DNA of 64,000 nt from DAIDKA01 sp049792815 (GTDB taxonomy: Bacteria > Pseudomonadota > Gammaproteobacteria > Steroidobacterales > Steroidobacteraceae). The stretch is taken from NCBI GenBank assembly GCA_049792815.1, contig JBARBG010000030.1:35399-99398 (forward strand), in the 5' to 3' direction. Positions 1-7,506 of this stretch are shown here, one piece after another. The notes below the pieces were generated by a model. The model was not told the origin of the DNA. It was given only the letters and a program-made list of their open reading frames with translations, and ran no database searches. Position 1 is the stretch's first letter; the number at the start of each line of letters is the position of its first letter. Position numbers and translations under genes: made by a program.

Positions 1-181
1 CGACAAACGGCGCCCACAGGATCTGCAGCGTGTAAATCAGGCCCGCCCAGGCCAGCATGCCGATGGTGCTGCGCTGAATGCCGTCCTGGCGCAGCCATGC
101 CGAGAGCGTGTTGTACACCAGGTAGAAGGGCAGGCCGCCTGCGAAACCCAGGAACAGCATGGACACGACCCGGGCCTGCAA
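1..181 (-). CDS. AmpG-like MFS permease, N-terminal fragment
   Basis: Only the first ~60 residues lie in the window; the gene continues beyond position 1. The frame reads QARVVSMLFLGF followed by AGGLPFYLVYNTLSAWL, which resembles the first membrane segment of AmpG-type major facilitator permeases. AmpG imports anhydromuropeptides across the inner membrane during peptidoglycan recycling. No ATG lies upstream in frame before the stop near position 233, so I place the start at the TTG at 181; a GTG or ATG a few codons later is also possible. The gene is divergent from pyrE. The family is fairly clear, but the substrate cannot be inferred from this fragment. Confidence 0.6.
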   Translation of the reverse strand, partial: MQARVVSMLFLGFAGGLPFYLVYNTLSAWLRQDGIQRSTIGMLAWAGLIYTLQILWAPFV

Positions 182-256
182 ATAGACCTGCGCCGCCTGC
201 GACCATCGGTGAGTGGGATTCGATGTAATAATCTAGTGCTCCACAAAGTGACGACT

Positions 257-916
257 ATGCACAACTATCAGCTTGAATTCATCGATCTCGCGCTCGCGCG
301 CGAAGCCCTGCGCTTCGGCCGTTTCACGCTCAAGTCGGGCCGCGAGAGTCCCTATTTCTTCAATGCCGGATTGTTCAGCGACGGTGCCGCGGCCAGCGCC
401 CTCGGCCGCTGCTACGCAGGCGCCCTGGTGGCCTCGGGACTGCAGTACGACATGCTGTTCGGGCCGGCCTACAAGGGCATACCGCTGGCCACCGCCACCG
501 CCATCGCGTTGGCTGAGCATCACGGCCGCAATGTCCCCTACGCCTTCAATCGCAAGGAGGCCAAGGATCATGGCGAAGGGGGAACCATCGTCGGGACGCC
601 CCTCGGGGGCCGGGTGGTGATCGTGGATGATGTGATTTCCGATGGCGCCGCCAAGCGCGAGGCAATCGAGCTGATACGGGGTTCAGGAGCGACGCCCGCG
701 GCCATTCTGCTGGCACTTGACCGGCAGGAACGGGGCCAGGCGCGCGCTTCCGCAGTCCAGGAAATCTACGCGGCGCATGGCGTCAGCTGTGTGAGCATCC
801 TCACACTTGGTGAGCTAATGGCCGTCCTGGAGAACCCCCCGGATGGCCGCGCCCGTATTTCTGCGCAGCAGCTCACGGCGCTGAAGGCTTATCGGGCACA
901 ATTTGGGGTCTCGTGA
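257..916 (+). CDS. pyrE: Orotate phosphoribosyltransferase
   Basis: Converts orotate and PRPP to orotidine 5'-monophosphate in de novo pyrimidine synthesis, in the cytoplasm. The 219-residue product is close to the usual ~213. It carries the PRPP-binding loop VVIVDDVISDGAAKRE (about residues 120-135) and the catalytic flexible loop FNRKEAKDHGEGG (about 97-109). The start MHNYQLEF fits the family; an in-frame upstream start at 209 would add a non-conserved extension. In E. coli pyrE lies near dut and coaBC, as here, although slmA is absent and a DUF4124 gene lies between. No regulatory leader of the E. coli pyrE attenuator type was recognised. Confidence 0.96.
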   Translation: MHNYQLEFIDLALAREALRFGRFTLKSGRESPYFFNAGLFSDGAAASALGRCYAGALVASGLQYDMLFGPAYKGIPLATATAIALAEHHGRNVPYAFNRKEAKDHGEGGTIVGTPLGGRVVIVDDVISDGAAKREAIELIRGSGATPAAILLALDRQERGQARASAVQEIYAAHGVSCVSILTLGELMAVLENPPDGRARISAQQLTALKAYRAQFGVS

Positions 917-983
917 GACTTGCAGCGTCGGATGCGACGGGGACATGATGCGCGGCAAGATGCTGTCCGAATACATTAAGGCC

Positions 984-1622
984 ATGCCAAGACCAGTCCG
1001 CGCCGTGCCCTTGTGTTTGGCCATGCTGTGGCTGTGCGCGGGCAGTGCCGCAACGTGGGCCGACGGCCAGACGTACAAGTGGGTGGACGACCAGGGCGTG
1101 ACGCACTACGGCGACAGCATTCCCCCGCAGTACGCCCAGAAGGAAAGCACGGTCCTCAACAAGGAGGGCGTGCCCGTCGGCCATAACGCCGCCGCCAAGT
1201 CCCCCGCTGAACTGGCTGCGGAGGCGACGGCGCAGGAACAGCTGGCGCGCCAGAAGCAGCACGATTCCTTCCTGCTGAACACCTACACGTCGGTCAAGGA
1301 TATCGAGCAGCTGCGTGATGAGCGGCTGCAGCAGATCAAGGTCCAGCGCGTGGCCGCCGAGCAGTACGTCGCCTCCCTGGGCGAGCGGCTCTCGGCACTG
1401 CAGGTCCGGGCGCAGAACTTCAAGCCCTACAGCGCCCGCCCCGATGCCCATCGCATGCCCGACGATCTGGCCGAACAGATGGTGCACACACTCAATGACA
1501 TCCGTGCCCAGAAGGCGGCCCTGAGCACCAGCCAGGAAGAGGAAGTCAAGACCGAGGCGCAGTTTCAGTCCGACATCGACCGCTACAAGGAACTGCGCGC
1601 GGCCCAGGCCGTGGTGCGCTGA
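984..1622 (+). CDS. DUF4124 domain envelope protein
   Basis: A 212-residue secreted or membrane-attached protein of unknown function. Residues 1-27 form a signal peptide (hydrophobic LCLAMLWLCAG, then AATWADG). Immediately after it comes the DUF4124 hallmark, TYKWVDDQGVTHYGDSIPP. The rest is charged, Gln/Glu/Arg-rich and probably helical or coiled coil. I chose the ATG at 984 because it places the signal peptide correctly; ATGs at 945 and 948 are alternatives. It follows pyrE by 67 bases on the same strand and converges on dut. DUF4124 proteins are common in gamma- and betaproteobacteria, with no established role. Confidence 0.8.
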   Translation: MPRPVRAVPLCLAMLWLCAGSAATWADGQTYKWVDDQGVTHYGDSIPPQYAQKESTVLNKEGVPVGHNAAAKSPAELAAEATAQEQLARQKQHDSFLLNTYTSVKDIEQLRDERLQQIKVQRVAAEQYVASLGERLSALQVRAQNFKPYSARPDAHRMPDDLAEQMVHTLNDIRAQKAALSTSQEEEVKTEAQFQSDIDRYKELRAAQAVVR

Positions 1623-1633
1623 AGCGGCGCGGC

Positions 1634-2107
1634 TCAGCCGCGACCGGAGTGCCCGAAGCCGCCCGCCCCCCGGGCGCTGCCCGCGAAATCTTCGACCACC
1701 TCGAGTTGAACCTGCACCACCGGGACCACCACCAGCTGCGCGATGCGCTCGCCCGGTTCTATGGTGAAGGCGTGCTGCCCACGATTCCACAGCGAGACCA
1801 TCAGCTGACCCTGGTAGTCCGAGTCGATAAGGCCCACCAGGTTGCCGAGCACGATGCCGTGCTTGTGACCCAGCCCCGAACGCGGCAGGATCAGCGCCGC
1901 CAGACCCGGTTCGTCGATGTGGATTGCAAGGCCGGTGGCGACCAGCTGCGTCTGTCCCGGGGCCAGGATGAGGGGCGCATCAAGACAGGCGCGCAAGTCC
2001 ATTCCCGCGGAGCCGTCGGTCGCATAGGCGGGCAGCGGAAAGGCCTGGCCGACGCGCGCGTCAAGGATTCGCACCTTCAGCGGGTGCCTGCGGGTCGACA
2101 CATCCAT
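1634..2107 (-). CDS. dut: dUTP diphosphatase
   Basis: Hydrolyses dUTP to dUMP and pyrophosphate, supplying dTMP synthesis and keeping uracil out of DNA. All five trimeric dUTPase motifs are visible in the 157-residue product: DGSAGMDL (31-38), PRSGLG (76-81), GLIDSDYQGQL with the catalytic Asp (92-102), RIAQLVV (121-127) and the C-terminal RGAGGFGHSG arm (147-156). The ATG at 2107 lies two bases after the coaBC stop, so the two genes are almost certainly co-transcribed, as in E. coli. The gene converges on the DUF4124 gene with an 11-base gap. Confidence 0.97.
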   Translation of the reverse strand: MDVSTRRHPLKVRILDARVGQAFPLPAYATDGSAGMDLRACLDAPLILAPGQTQLVATGLAIHIDEPGLAALILPRSGLGHKHGIVLGNLVGLIDSDYQGQLMVSLWNRGQHAFTIEPGERIAQLVVVPVVQVQLEVVEDFAGSARGAGGFGHSGRG

Positions 2108-2109
2108 AT

Positions 2110-3354
2110 TCAACCTTTGGTGGCGGCGGCCGGCAGCGCCGCGCTGCGCGCCGTATCCGCGCGCCGCTCCGCATACACTGCCGCAATGAGTTCGATCAGT
2201 TCGCGCGCCAGCTGTGTTTTGGCGGCACGCGGCAGGAGCTTGCGGCCATTGCGCCACAGCACGATGAGTTCATTGTCGGCGCAGTCAAAGGCCTTGTCGT
2301 GGCCGACTTCATTGGCGGCGATCATGTCCAGATTCTTGCGCAGCATCTTGGAGCGCGCGTTCTGCTCCACCGTATCGGTTTCGGCCGCGAAGCCCACGAC
2401 GAACGCCGGACGCTGCGCGCCGGCGGCGAGGGTGCCGATGATGTCCGTGGTGCGCGCCATCTGCAGCGCGAGGCTTTCCTCGGTCTTTTTGATCTTTTGA
2501 GCCGCGGCCTGCGCCGGCCGGTAATCGGCCACGGCCGCCGTTGAAATGAAGATATCCTCGCGGAGGATTTCAGCCTGGACTGCGCCGAGCATGTCCGCGG
2601 CACTCTCGACATCCACGCGCCGGATGCCAGCCGGCGTCGCCAGCGCCACCGGACCACAGATCATCACCACTTCGGCCCCGGCTTCCCGGGCCGCCTCGGC
2701 CACGGCAAAACCCATCTTGCCGGAGCTGCGATTGCTGATGAAGCGCACCGGATCAATGGGCTCACGGGTCGGGCCCACGGTGATCAACACCCGCTGGCCA
2801 CTCAACACGCCGCTGGGGACCAGGGTCGAATCGGCAAGCGCCGCAAGTTCGGTCGGCTCGAGCATGCGCCCGGGGCCCACTTCCCCGCAGGCCTGGTCGC
2901 CGCTGCCGGGTCCGAAAATGTGGACCCCGCGCGCCTTTAGCAGCGCTACATTGGCCTGGGTCGCAGGATTGGCCCACATCTGCTGATTCATAGCCGGCGC
3001 CAGGGCGATCGGCGCCGCGGTAGCCAGGCAGGTCGTGGCCAGCAGGTCATCGGCGCGGCCCCCGGCCAGACGCGCAAGAAAGTCGGCCGTGGCCGGAGCA
3101 ATCAGCACCAGATCGGCCCAGCGGGCGAGCTCGATATGGCCCATGGAGGACTCGGCGGCGGGGTCCCACAGATCGGTACGCACCGGCCGCCCGGAAAGCG
3201 CCTGGAAGGTCATCGGCGTCACGAACTCGCGTGCGCCATCGGTCATGACCACCTGGACTTCGGCACCCCGTTCACGCAGGCGGCGGACCAGGTCCGCACT
3301 CTTATAGGCGGCGATGCCGCCCGTGACGCCTAGCAGGATGTGTTTGCCGTGCAT
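2110..3354 (-). CDS. coaBC: Bifunctional phosphopantothenoylcysteine decarboxylase/synthetase
   Basis: Catalyses two steps of coenzyme A synthesis: ligation of cysteine to 4'-phosphopantothenate (CoaB) and FMN-dependent decarboxylation to 4'-phosphopantetheine (CoaC). The 414-residue length is normal. The N-terminal CoaC half has LGVTGGIAAYK, the PAMNQQMW substrate motif and the catalytic Cys in DQACGEVGPGRM. The C-terminal CoaB half has VGPTREPIDPVRFISN followed by RSSGKMG. The start MHGKHILLG at 3354 matches the family; an ATG at 3372 is possible but less conserved. It is divergent from radC and translationally close to dut. coaD, a later step of the same pathway, lies about 9 kb away. Confidence 0.97.
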   Translation of the reverse strand: MHGKHILLGVTGGIAAYKSADLVRRLRERGAEVQVVMTDGAREFVTPMTFQALSGRPVRTDLWDPAAESSMGHIELARWADLVLIAPATADFLARLAGGRADDLLATTCLATAAPIALAPAMNQQMWANPATQANVALLKARGVHIFGPGSGDQACGEVGPGRMLEPTELAALADSTLVPSGVLSGQRVLITVGPTREPIDPVRFISNRSSGKMGFAVAEAAREAGAEVVMICGPVALATPAGIRRVDVESAADMLGAVQAEILREDIFISTAAVADYRPAQAAAQKIKKTEESLALQMARTTDIIGTLAAGAQRPAFVVGFAAETDTVEQNARSKMLRKNLDMIAANEVGHDKAFDCADNELIVLWRNGRKLLPRAAKTQLARELIELIAAVYAERRADTARSAALPAAATKG

Positions 3355-3464
3355 AGAACCTCTTGCGGCCATTATCGGACCCACTGTCACGGCCTGCAAA
3401 TAACGATATCTGCACCCGATTAGAAGCTGGCCGCATATCGGGTTCGGGCCCGACACTGACGCTC

Positions 3465-4139
3465 ATGCCCATGCGCAACTGGCTGCCCTGCGAACGACCG
3501 CGCGAAAAGCTTATGGAACATGGCGCTCAGAGCCTGTCCAATGCCGAACTGCTGGCGGTGTTCTTCGGCACCGGCAACCGCGGCGGGACCGCGGTGGACT
3601 TGGGCCACCAGCTGCTGGCACGCTTCGGCTCGCTGCGCGAACTGCTGTGCGCCGAGCGCGAACAGGCCCTGGCCGGACATGGCCTGGGACCGGCCCGTTA
3701 CTGCATGCTGCAGGCGGCCCTGGAGCTCGCGCGCCGGCATTATCGTGAAACCCTCAAAGTGGGCCCGGCCCTGGACTCGCCGGAGACCGCCCGCGGCTTC
3801 CTGCTGGCGCAGCTTCGCGACCGGCCCTACGAGGTGTTCTGCTGTCTGCACCTGGATACCCGTCACCGGCTCATCGCCTTCGACGAGATGTTCCGCGGCA
3901 CCATCGACGGGGCCAGCGTTCACCCCCGCGAAGTGGTGCGCCAGACCCTGGCCCGAAATTCGGCGGCGGTGATCCTGGCGCATAACCACCCCTCGGGAGT
4001 TCCCGAGCCCAGCCAGGCCGATGAGCTCATCACCCAGCGGCTGCGCGATGCCCTGGCGCTGGTGGACGTGAGGGTTCTCGACCATCTGATAGTGGGCGGT
4101 GAGCGCTGCCTGTCGTTCGCCGAGCGGGGATTGCTCTAA
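3465..4139 (+). CDS. radC: RadC-family JAB/JAMM-domain protein
   Basis: A 224-residue RadC-family (YicR) protein. The N-terminal half has a UPF0758-type helix-hairpin-helix region (LSNAELLAVFFGTGNRG). The C-terminal JAMM metallo-domain carries the metal ligands in LAHNHPSG and the downstream Asp in SQADELIT. A direct role in recombinational repair has been questioned for this family, so I describe it as a putative metal-dependent hydrolase of uncertain substrate. I use the MPMRNWLP start at 3465, which matches the family N-terminus (short basic WP..ERPREKL). Position between coaBC and rpmB is conserved with E. coli. Confidence 0.92.
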   Translation: MPMRNWLPCERPREKLMEHGAQSLSNAELLAVFFGTGNRGGTAVDLGHQLLARFGSLRELLCAEREQALAGHGLGPARYCMLQAALELARRHYRETLKVGPALDSPETARGFLLAQLRDRPYEVFCCLHLDTRHRLIAFDEMFRGTIDGASVHPREVVRQTLARNSAAVILAHNHPSGVPEPSQADELITQRLRDALALVDVRVLDHLIVGGERCLSFAERGLL

Positions 4140-4159
4140 GCCTTTGCGGCTGGTATAAA
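4131..4159 (+). promoter_or_regulatory. Candidate sigma-70 promoter for rpmB-rpmG
   Basis: TTGCTC (4131-4136) and TATAAA (4154-4159) are separated by exactly 17 bases, overlapping the last codons of radC. The TATAAA box lies about 70 bases before the rpmB start. This is the best promoter-like pair in the radC-rpmB gap. Confidence 0.55.
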
Positions 4160-4227
4160 GCTCGGCCCCAGCGGACTGTCCGAGTTATCCGGCATTCCGT
4201 AACTAATTGATGGCAAAGGTTAAGTTT

Positions 4228-4464
4228 ATGTCCCGCGTCTGCGACGTCACCGGCAAGGGCCCCGCTACGGGCAATACCGTTTCACACGCGAACAACCGCC
4301 GCCGCCGGCGCTTCCTGCCGAACCTGCACCACCAGCGTTTCTGGCTCGAGTCCGAAAAGCGCTGGGTGTCGCTGCGCGTGTCCACGCACGGCCTGCGGAC
4401 CATCGAGAAAAAGGGCATCGACGTGATCGTTGCGCAACTGCGCGAGCAGGGCGAGAAGATCTGA
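4228..4464 (+). CDS. rpmB: Large ribosomal subunit protein bL28
   Basis: A 78-residue structural protein of the 50S subunit, the same length as the E. coli protein. It is recognised from SRVCDVTGKGPATGN, the basic RRRRRFLPNLH segment and the C-terminal KGIDVIVAQLREQGEKI. Start: two in-frame start codons lie just upstream (4207 and 4210), but the ATG at 4228 begins the conserved MSRVC and has AAGG eight bases upstream. It is followed 10 bases later by rpmG, the conserved two-gene ribosomal operon. Nothing is unusual in the coding sequence. Confidence 0.98.
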   Translation: MSRVCDVTGKGPATGNTVSHANNRRRRRFLPNLHHQRFWLESEKRWVSLRVSTHGLRTIEKKGIDVIVAQLREQGEKI

Positions 4465-4474
4465 AGGGCAAGTC

Positions 4475-4630
4475 ATGCGCGAGAAAATCAAACTGCTGTC
4501 CTCGGCCGGAACCGGTCACTTCTACGTCACCACCAAGAACAAGCGTCTGCACCCGGACAAGCTTGAGGTGAAGAAGTTTGACCCCGTGGTGCGCAAGCAC
4601 GTCTCTTATAAAGAGACCAAGATCAAGTAA
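4475..4630 (+). CDS. rpmG: Large ribosomal subunit protein bL33
   Basis: A 51-residue 50S protein. MREKIKLLSSAGTGHFY, TTKNKR and KKFDPVVRKHV match bL33. It lacks the paired zinc-binding cysteines found in C+ paralogues, so it is the Cys-minus form common in gammaproteobacteria. It follows rpmB with a 10-base gap containing GAAGGGCA as ribosome binding site. In E. coli mutM comes next; here a foreign-looking 6.5-kb block separates the two. Confidence 0.98.
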   Translation: MREKIKLLSSAGTGHFYVTTKNKRLHPDKLEVKKFDPVVRKHVSYKETKIK

Positions 4631-4661
4631 CGGCGGCTCCGCCCATCGTATTGGTGTGGCT

Positions 4662-5963
4662 TCAGAACGGGCGGCGCGGCCGCCGCGGCGCCGGTGAGGC
4701 ATAGGCCGCAGAATCGAAACGGCGACGTTGCCCGAAGAGTTCTGAGCCATCGATGCGATCAGCCAGATTGTCTATATCGGAGGCGCTGACGCCACTTCTG
4801 GCAAAGTGCTCCTGCCACGTGTCGACGATGGCAATGATCTCAAGCACCACTTGCGCTGCGGCGTGGCGCTCCATGCCAAACAGCGCACACTGAGACATTG
4901 CATTCGTCAGCGTCGAGTCGCGACCGTCGCTTCCGACATTGAACTCCTGGTGTCCTTGGCCTGAGTTGGTCGGCAGTATGTCGTAGGCGGGCGCCAGCTG
5001 GAGTTTTCCTGCGGGTGATGCCGGAACGTACATGAGGGAGTGGTTCTTCTCATGATCGTCGGTGTTGTCAATGAGTATGTTGAACACCATGCGGCGAAAC
5101 ACCTCACTCATTTGCGCCGTGCTCACCGCCTGTGCGGTCTCACCGTAGCGGCGCAGAGCCTGCGCCAACGCCGGATATCCCAGATCAGGACTCTCAGGTG
5201 AAGCCGCTCGCAGCACGGTGCCGGCGGACAATGTATGCACTCGACCCTGCGCTGTGCGGTCAAAACGACACACGCCAATCGCGTTCTCGCCGTGTAGCCG
5301 AATCAGCCGGGTCTTGGCAACATTGATCCCGGCTTTGGCGGCCAGGGTCATCGACGCATGTTCGATCAAGGGTACATCGACTGGCTCACCCGCAAAAAAC
5401 TTGATGACCCACTCCGCGCCATCAATGCTGATGACTGCCTTGGGCTTCGCCCCACCCAGACTCCCGCCGGCGGAGGCGATCTGGCGTTCCATCTCATTCA
5501 AAGGCTCCTTGCCGCCGATCTTGCGCATGACCTCGCTCATGGCTTGGGCCTGCGCGATACGCGGCATGGGTCCGGAACGGCGTGGCAGATATTCTTCGCG
5601 GGAAGTGGACACCCCTAAAGCGCCAAATCGGTCATCTCCTGCGTAGTAGAGGTACTCCATCACGGAGAGTCTGGAGGGTCGGTCGACGAACTGAATGACA
5701 CGTTCACCCCAGCGATCCGGCCGGGCGTCGTCGACGGCACCTACCGCGCGCCCGGGCGAGCGCGGGAAAAATTCGCTGTCAAGCAGGGGCAGATCCTCGC
5801 TGATCCGAAATCCTTCCTTGAGCCAACTTTGCGCATAAGTGAGAGACACTCCTTTGCCAAGGGTCAGGTACTTCAGTTCGCCGATGAGCTGCGGGGTTGA
5901 GGGAAGTCCCAGGAACCACAGCCACAAGGTGTCAAAACGTGATGCGGGTGGCCGACTACTCAT
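4662..5963 (-). CDS. hipA: HipA-family serine/threonine kinase toxin
   Basis: A 433-residue HipA-type kinase. In E. coli HipA phosphorylates glutamyl-tRNA synthetase and drives growth arrest. Visible features are the N-terminal HipA_N region (about 20-125, ending GDDRFGALGVS), a Gly-rich loop AGGSLGGAKPK (about 165-175), the catalytic loop NTDDHEKN (300-307) and the metal-binding Asp in APAYDILP (about 325-331). The kinase therefore looks intact. The C-terminus ends in a basic PRRPRRPF tail. Its ATG at 5963 overlaps the hipB stop by 8 bases, typical of antitoxin-toxin coupling. The pair looks less GC-rich than its core neighbours and sits in a synteny break, consistent with acquisition by transfer. 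Confidence 0.9.
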   Translation of the reverse strand: MSSRPPASRFDTLWLWFLGLPSTPQLIGELKYLTLGKGVSLTYAQSWLKEGFRISEDLPLLDSEFFPRSPGRAVGAVDDARPDRWGERVIQFVDRPSRLSVMEYLYYAGDDRFGALGVSTSREEYLPRRSGPMPRIAQAQAMSEVMRKIGGKEPLNEMERQIASAGGSLGGAKPKAVISIDGAEWVIKFFAGEPVDVPLIEHASMTLAAKAGINVAKTRLIRLHGENAIGVCRFDRTAQGRVHTLSAGTVLRAASPESPDLGYPALAQALRRYGETAQAVSTAQMSEVFRRMVFNILIDNTDDHEKNHSLMYVPASPAGKLQLAPAYDILPTNSGQGHQEFNVGSDGRDSTLTNAMSQCALFGMERHAAAQVVLEIIAIVDTWQEHFARSGVSASDIDNLADRIDGSELFGQRRRFDSAAYASPAPRRPRRPF

Positions 5964-6324
5964 GTTTTTCCCTGCGACTTTGTCGGGCCTGCGCCGAGGC
6001 TCGGGCGCGCGCTTTTCCAAGCTCGATGGCGGCGCGCACGTCGAGCTCGATGGCTCCGCTGTCATGCTCCGGAGCAGCCAGCTCAACGAGGGCGGAATCC
6101 CGCCCGATCAGCATCAAGGCTGTGAGGTAGATGCCGATCCCGACCGAGGGCTCGCCCGCTTCCATTTTCATCAAAGTAGGAACTGTGACGCCCATACGGG
6201 TGGCCCAAGAAGCCAGTGATTCCTTGCGTCGCAGGCGCGCAACGGCGAGATCCGCCCCGAGTTTGCCCAAGGCATTCAGACTCGCAGGCGGAAGTCGGTC
6301 TTGGGCGTTTGATCGCTTTCCCAT
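5956..6324 (-). CDS. hipB: HipB-like HTH antitoxin
   Basis: A 122-residue Xre-type DNA-binding protein. The helix-turn-helix is RRKESLASWATRMGVTVPTLMKMEAG (about 33-58, given only as a span of the motif). A charged, Ala/Arg-rich C-terminal helix ends in KHE and overlaps the hipA start. It is expected to bind HipA and repress its own operon. The ATG at 6324 lies directly against an AT-rich palindrome with no Shine-Dalgarno sequence, so the message may be leaderless, or the true start may be slightly downstream. It is longer than E. coli HipB (88 residues). Confidence 0.82.
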   Translation of the reverse strand: MGKRSNAQDRLPPASLNALGKLGADLAVARLRRKESLASWATRMGVTVPTLMKMEAGEPSVGIGIYLTALMLIGRDSALVELAAPEHDSGAIELDVRAAIELGKARARASAQARQSRREKHE

Positions 6325-6337
6325 ATATTATAATATA
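6324..6337. promoter_or_regulatory. Perfect palindrome at hipB start, candidate operator
   Basis: TATATTATAATATA is a 14-base perfect palindrome touching the hipB start codon. It contains a TATAAT-like box on both strands. It pairs with a second palindrome 35 bases upstream. Together they resemble a two-site autoregulatory operator. Confidence 0.5.
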
Positions 6338-6359
6338 CTGAAACATGCTATTTAATGCA

Positions 6360-6372
6360 ACTATATTATAGT
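6360..6372. promoter_or_regulatory. Second palindrome upstream of hipBA, candidate operator
   Basis: ACTATATTATAGT is a perfect inverted repeat around a central T. It shares the TATAATATA core with the palindrome at 6324-6337. Centre-to-centre distance is about 35 bases, between three and four helical turns. Confidence 0.45.
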
Positions 6373-6414
6373 ATTTGGCATGGTCCCGGCGCGAGGGCGC
6401 AACCCCTGGGCCCC

Positions 6415-7338
6415 TCAGGCCGGCTTTTCGCCGCGCACCGTCGTCCGGTACAGCTCGCGCCGATATCCCTGGTAGTCGTTGTAGGCCTGGTGCACGCACA
6501 GTCGGTTGTCCCACAATGCCAGCATGTTCACCTCCCAGCGCAGCCGGCAGGCGAAGACCGGCTGAATGAGATGGTCGGTCAGGTATTTGAGGATGGGCGC
6601 CGACTCCTCCTCATGCATGCCCTCGATGCCGATGCCGTATGAGGGATCCACATACAGCGCCTTCTCACCCGTGACCGGATGGGTGCGCACCATGGGGTGG
6701 CAGTTGCCCTTGATCTTGCGCTGCAGGCTCTCCGAGAGCTTCTCGGCGCCGCGCGTCGCGGCCAGCTGTCCGATGGGACTGTCTCCGACCTGCACCGCCT
6801 CCTGGGCGGAGCGCAGCACATCGCGCAGCGAGAAGTGCACCTTGAGGTCCGCGATCATGCGGCGGTACGCCTCGCTCAGATTGGCATAGGCCAGCGCCGA
6901 GTTGGCCCAGGTGGTGTCGCCGCCGAAGGGCGGAATCTGTACCGAGCGCAGGCTGGTGATGGCCGGCGGCTCCGGCAGAAACGGCGAGTCGGTGTGCCAG
7001 CCTTCGCCAAACACCATCTTGGAAGGATCGTCGGCCTCCTTGATGAGGGGATGGACGTTGCGGTGACCCGGCACCCCCTGGGTATAGGCATCCTCGGCAA
7101 AAGGTCCGAACCGCAGGCTGAAGGCCTCATGGGACTCGTGGCTGAGCCGCTGGCCGCGCAGGTAGATCATTTTGTGACGGAACAGCGCGTGGCGGACCTC
7201 CTCGAACTGCGCGTCCGTGACTTCAGCGGCCTGCAGGTTGCAGATTTCGGCGCCCATGGAGGCCGCCAGGGGACGCACCTGGATATGCTTGTACGGGGCA
7301 GCGTGGTTATCGAATTTCCCGGTCGGATGAAGTCGCAT
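6415..7338 (-). CDS. TauD/TfdA-family Fe(II)/2-oxoglutarate dioxygenase
   Basis: A 307-residue non-heme iron dioxygenase, close to the ~283 residues of TauD. The iron ligands are visible as the HxD of GEGWHTDSPFL and the distal His of DNRLCVHQAYNDY. The Arg of YRRELYRTTVRG would bind 2-oxoglutarate. Family members hydroxylate sulfonates, aryloxyacids or other small acids; the substrate here is unknown. I chose the ATG at 7338 (MRLHPTGKF); an in-frame extension to 7494 would run across the intergenic dyads and is unlikely. It is divergent from hpnJ and may share its control region, but a hopanoid role is only a possibility. Confidence 0.87.
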   Translation of the reverse strand: MRLHPTGKFDNHAAPYKHIQVRPLAASMGAEICNLQAAEVTDAQFEEVRHALFRHKMIYLRGQRLSHESHEAFSLRFGPFAEDAYTQGVPGHRNVHPLIKEADDPSKMVFGEGWHTDSPFLPEPPAITSLRSVQIPPFGGDTTWANSALAYANLSEAYRRMIADLKVHFSLRDVLRSAQEAVQVGDSPIGQLAATRGAEKLSESLQRKIKGNCHPMVRTHPVTGEKALYVDPSYGIGIEGMHEEESAPILKYLTDHLIQPVFACRLRWEVNMLALWDNRLCVHQAYNDYQGYRRELYRTTVRGEKPA

Positions 7339-7400
7339 GCGGGAGCCTGGTAGTATCGTTTGCACTGCAATGCTACAAGGGTAACACTTCAGGTTCAGGG

Positions 7401-7420
7401 GCCAAGCACCAAGGCTTGGC
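7401..7420. promoter_or_regulatory. Perfect inverted repeat in dioxygenase-hpnJ intergenic region
   Basis: GCCAAGC and GCTTGGC are separated by 6 bases in the 168-base divergent gap. No U-tract follows on either side, so it is more likely a protein-binding site than a terminator. Confidence 0.4.
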
Positions 7421-7444
7421 GGTACCCGTCCAATATGTCTGACG

Positions 7445-7477
7445 GAGTTCGATGAACTCTGTGATGTAAAGTATAGT
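7445..7477 (+). promoter_or_regulatory. Candidate hpnJ promoter with overlapping dyad
   Basis: GAGTTC-GAT-GAACTC (7445-7459) is a perfect dyad. The segment TTCGAT inside it lies 18 bases before TATAGT (7472-7477), a plausible -10 box 30 bases upstream of hpnJ. The weak -35 covered by a dyad would suit a regulated promoter. Confidence 0.45.
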
Positions 7478-7506
7478 CCTAGCTCTGACTTCACCCGGAA
7501 GACCTA

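Noticed and set aside
1649..2500. Plus-strand frame across dut and coaBC.
   Set aside because: Both minus-strand genes are complete and essential; the frame has a biased composition only.
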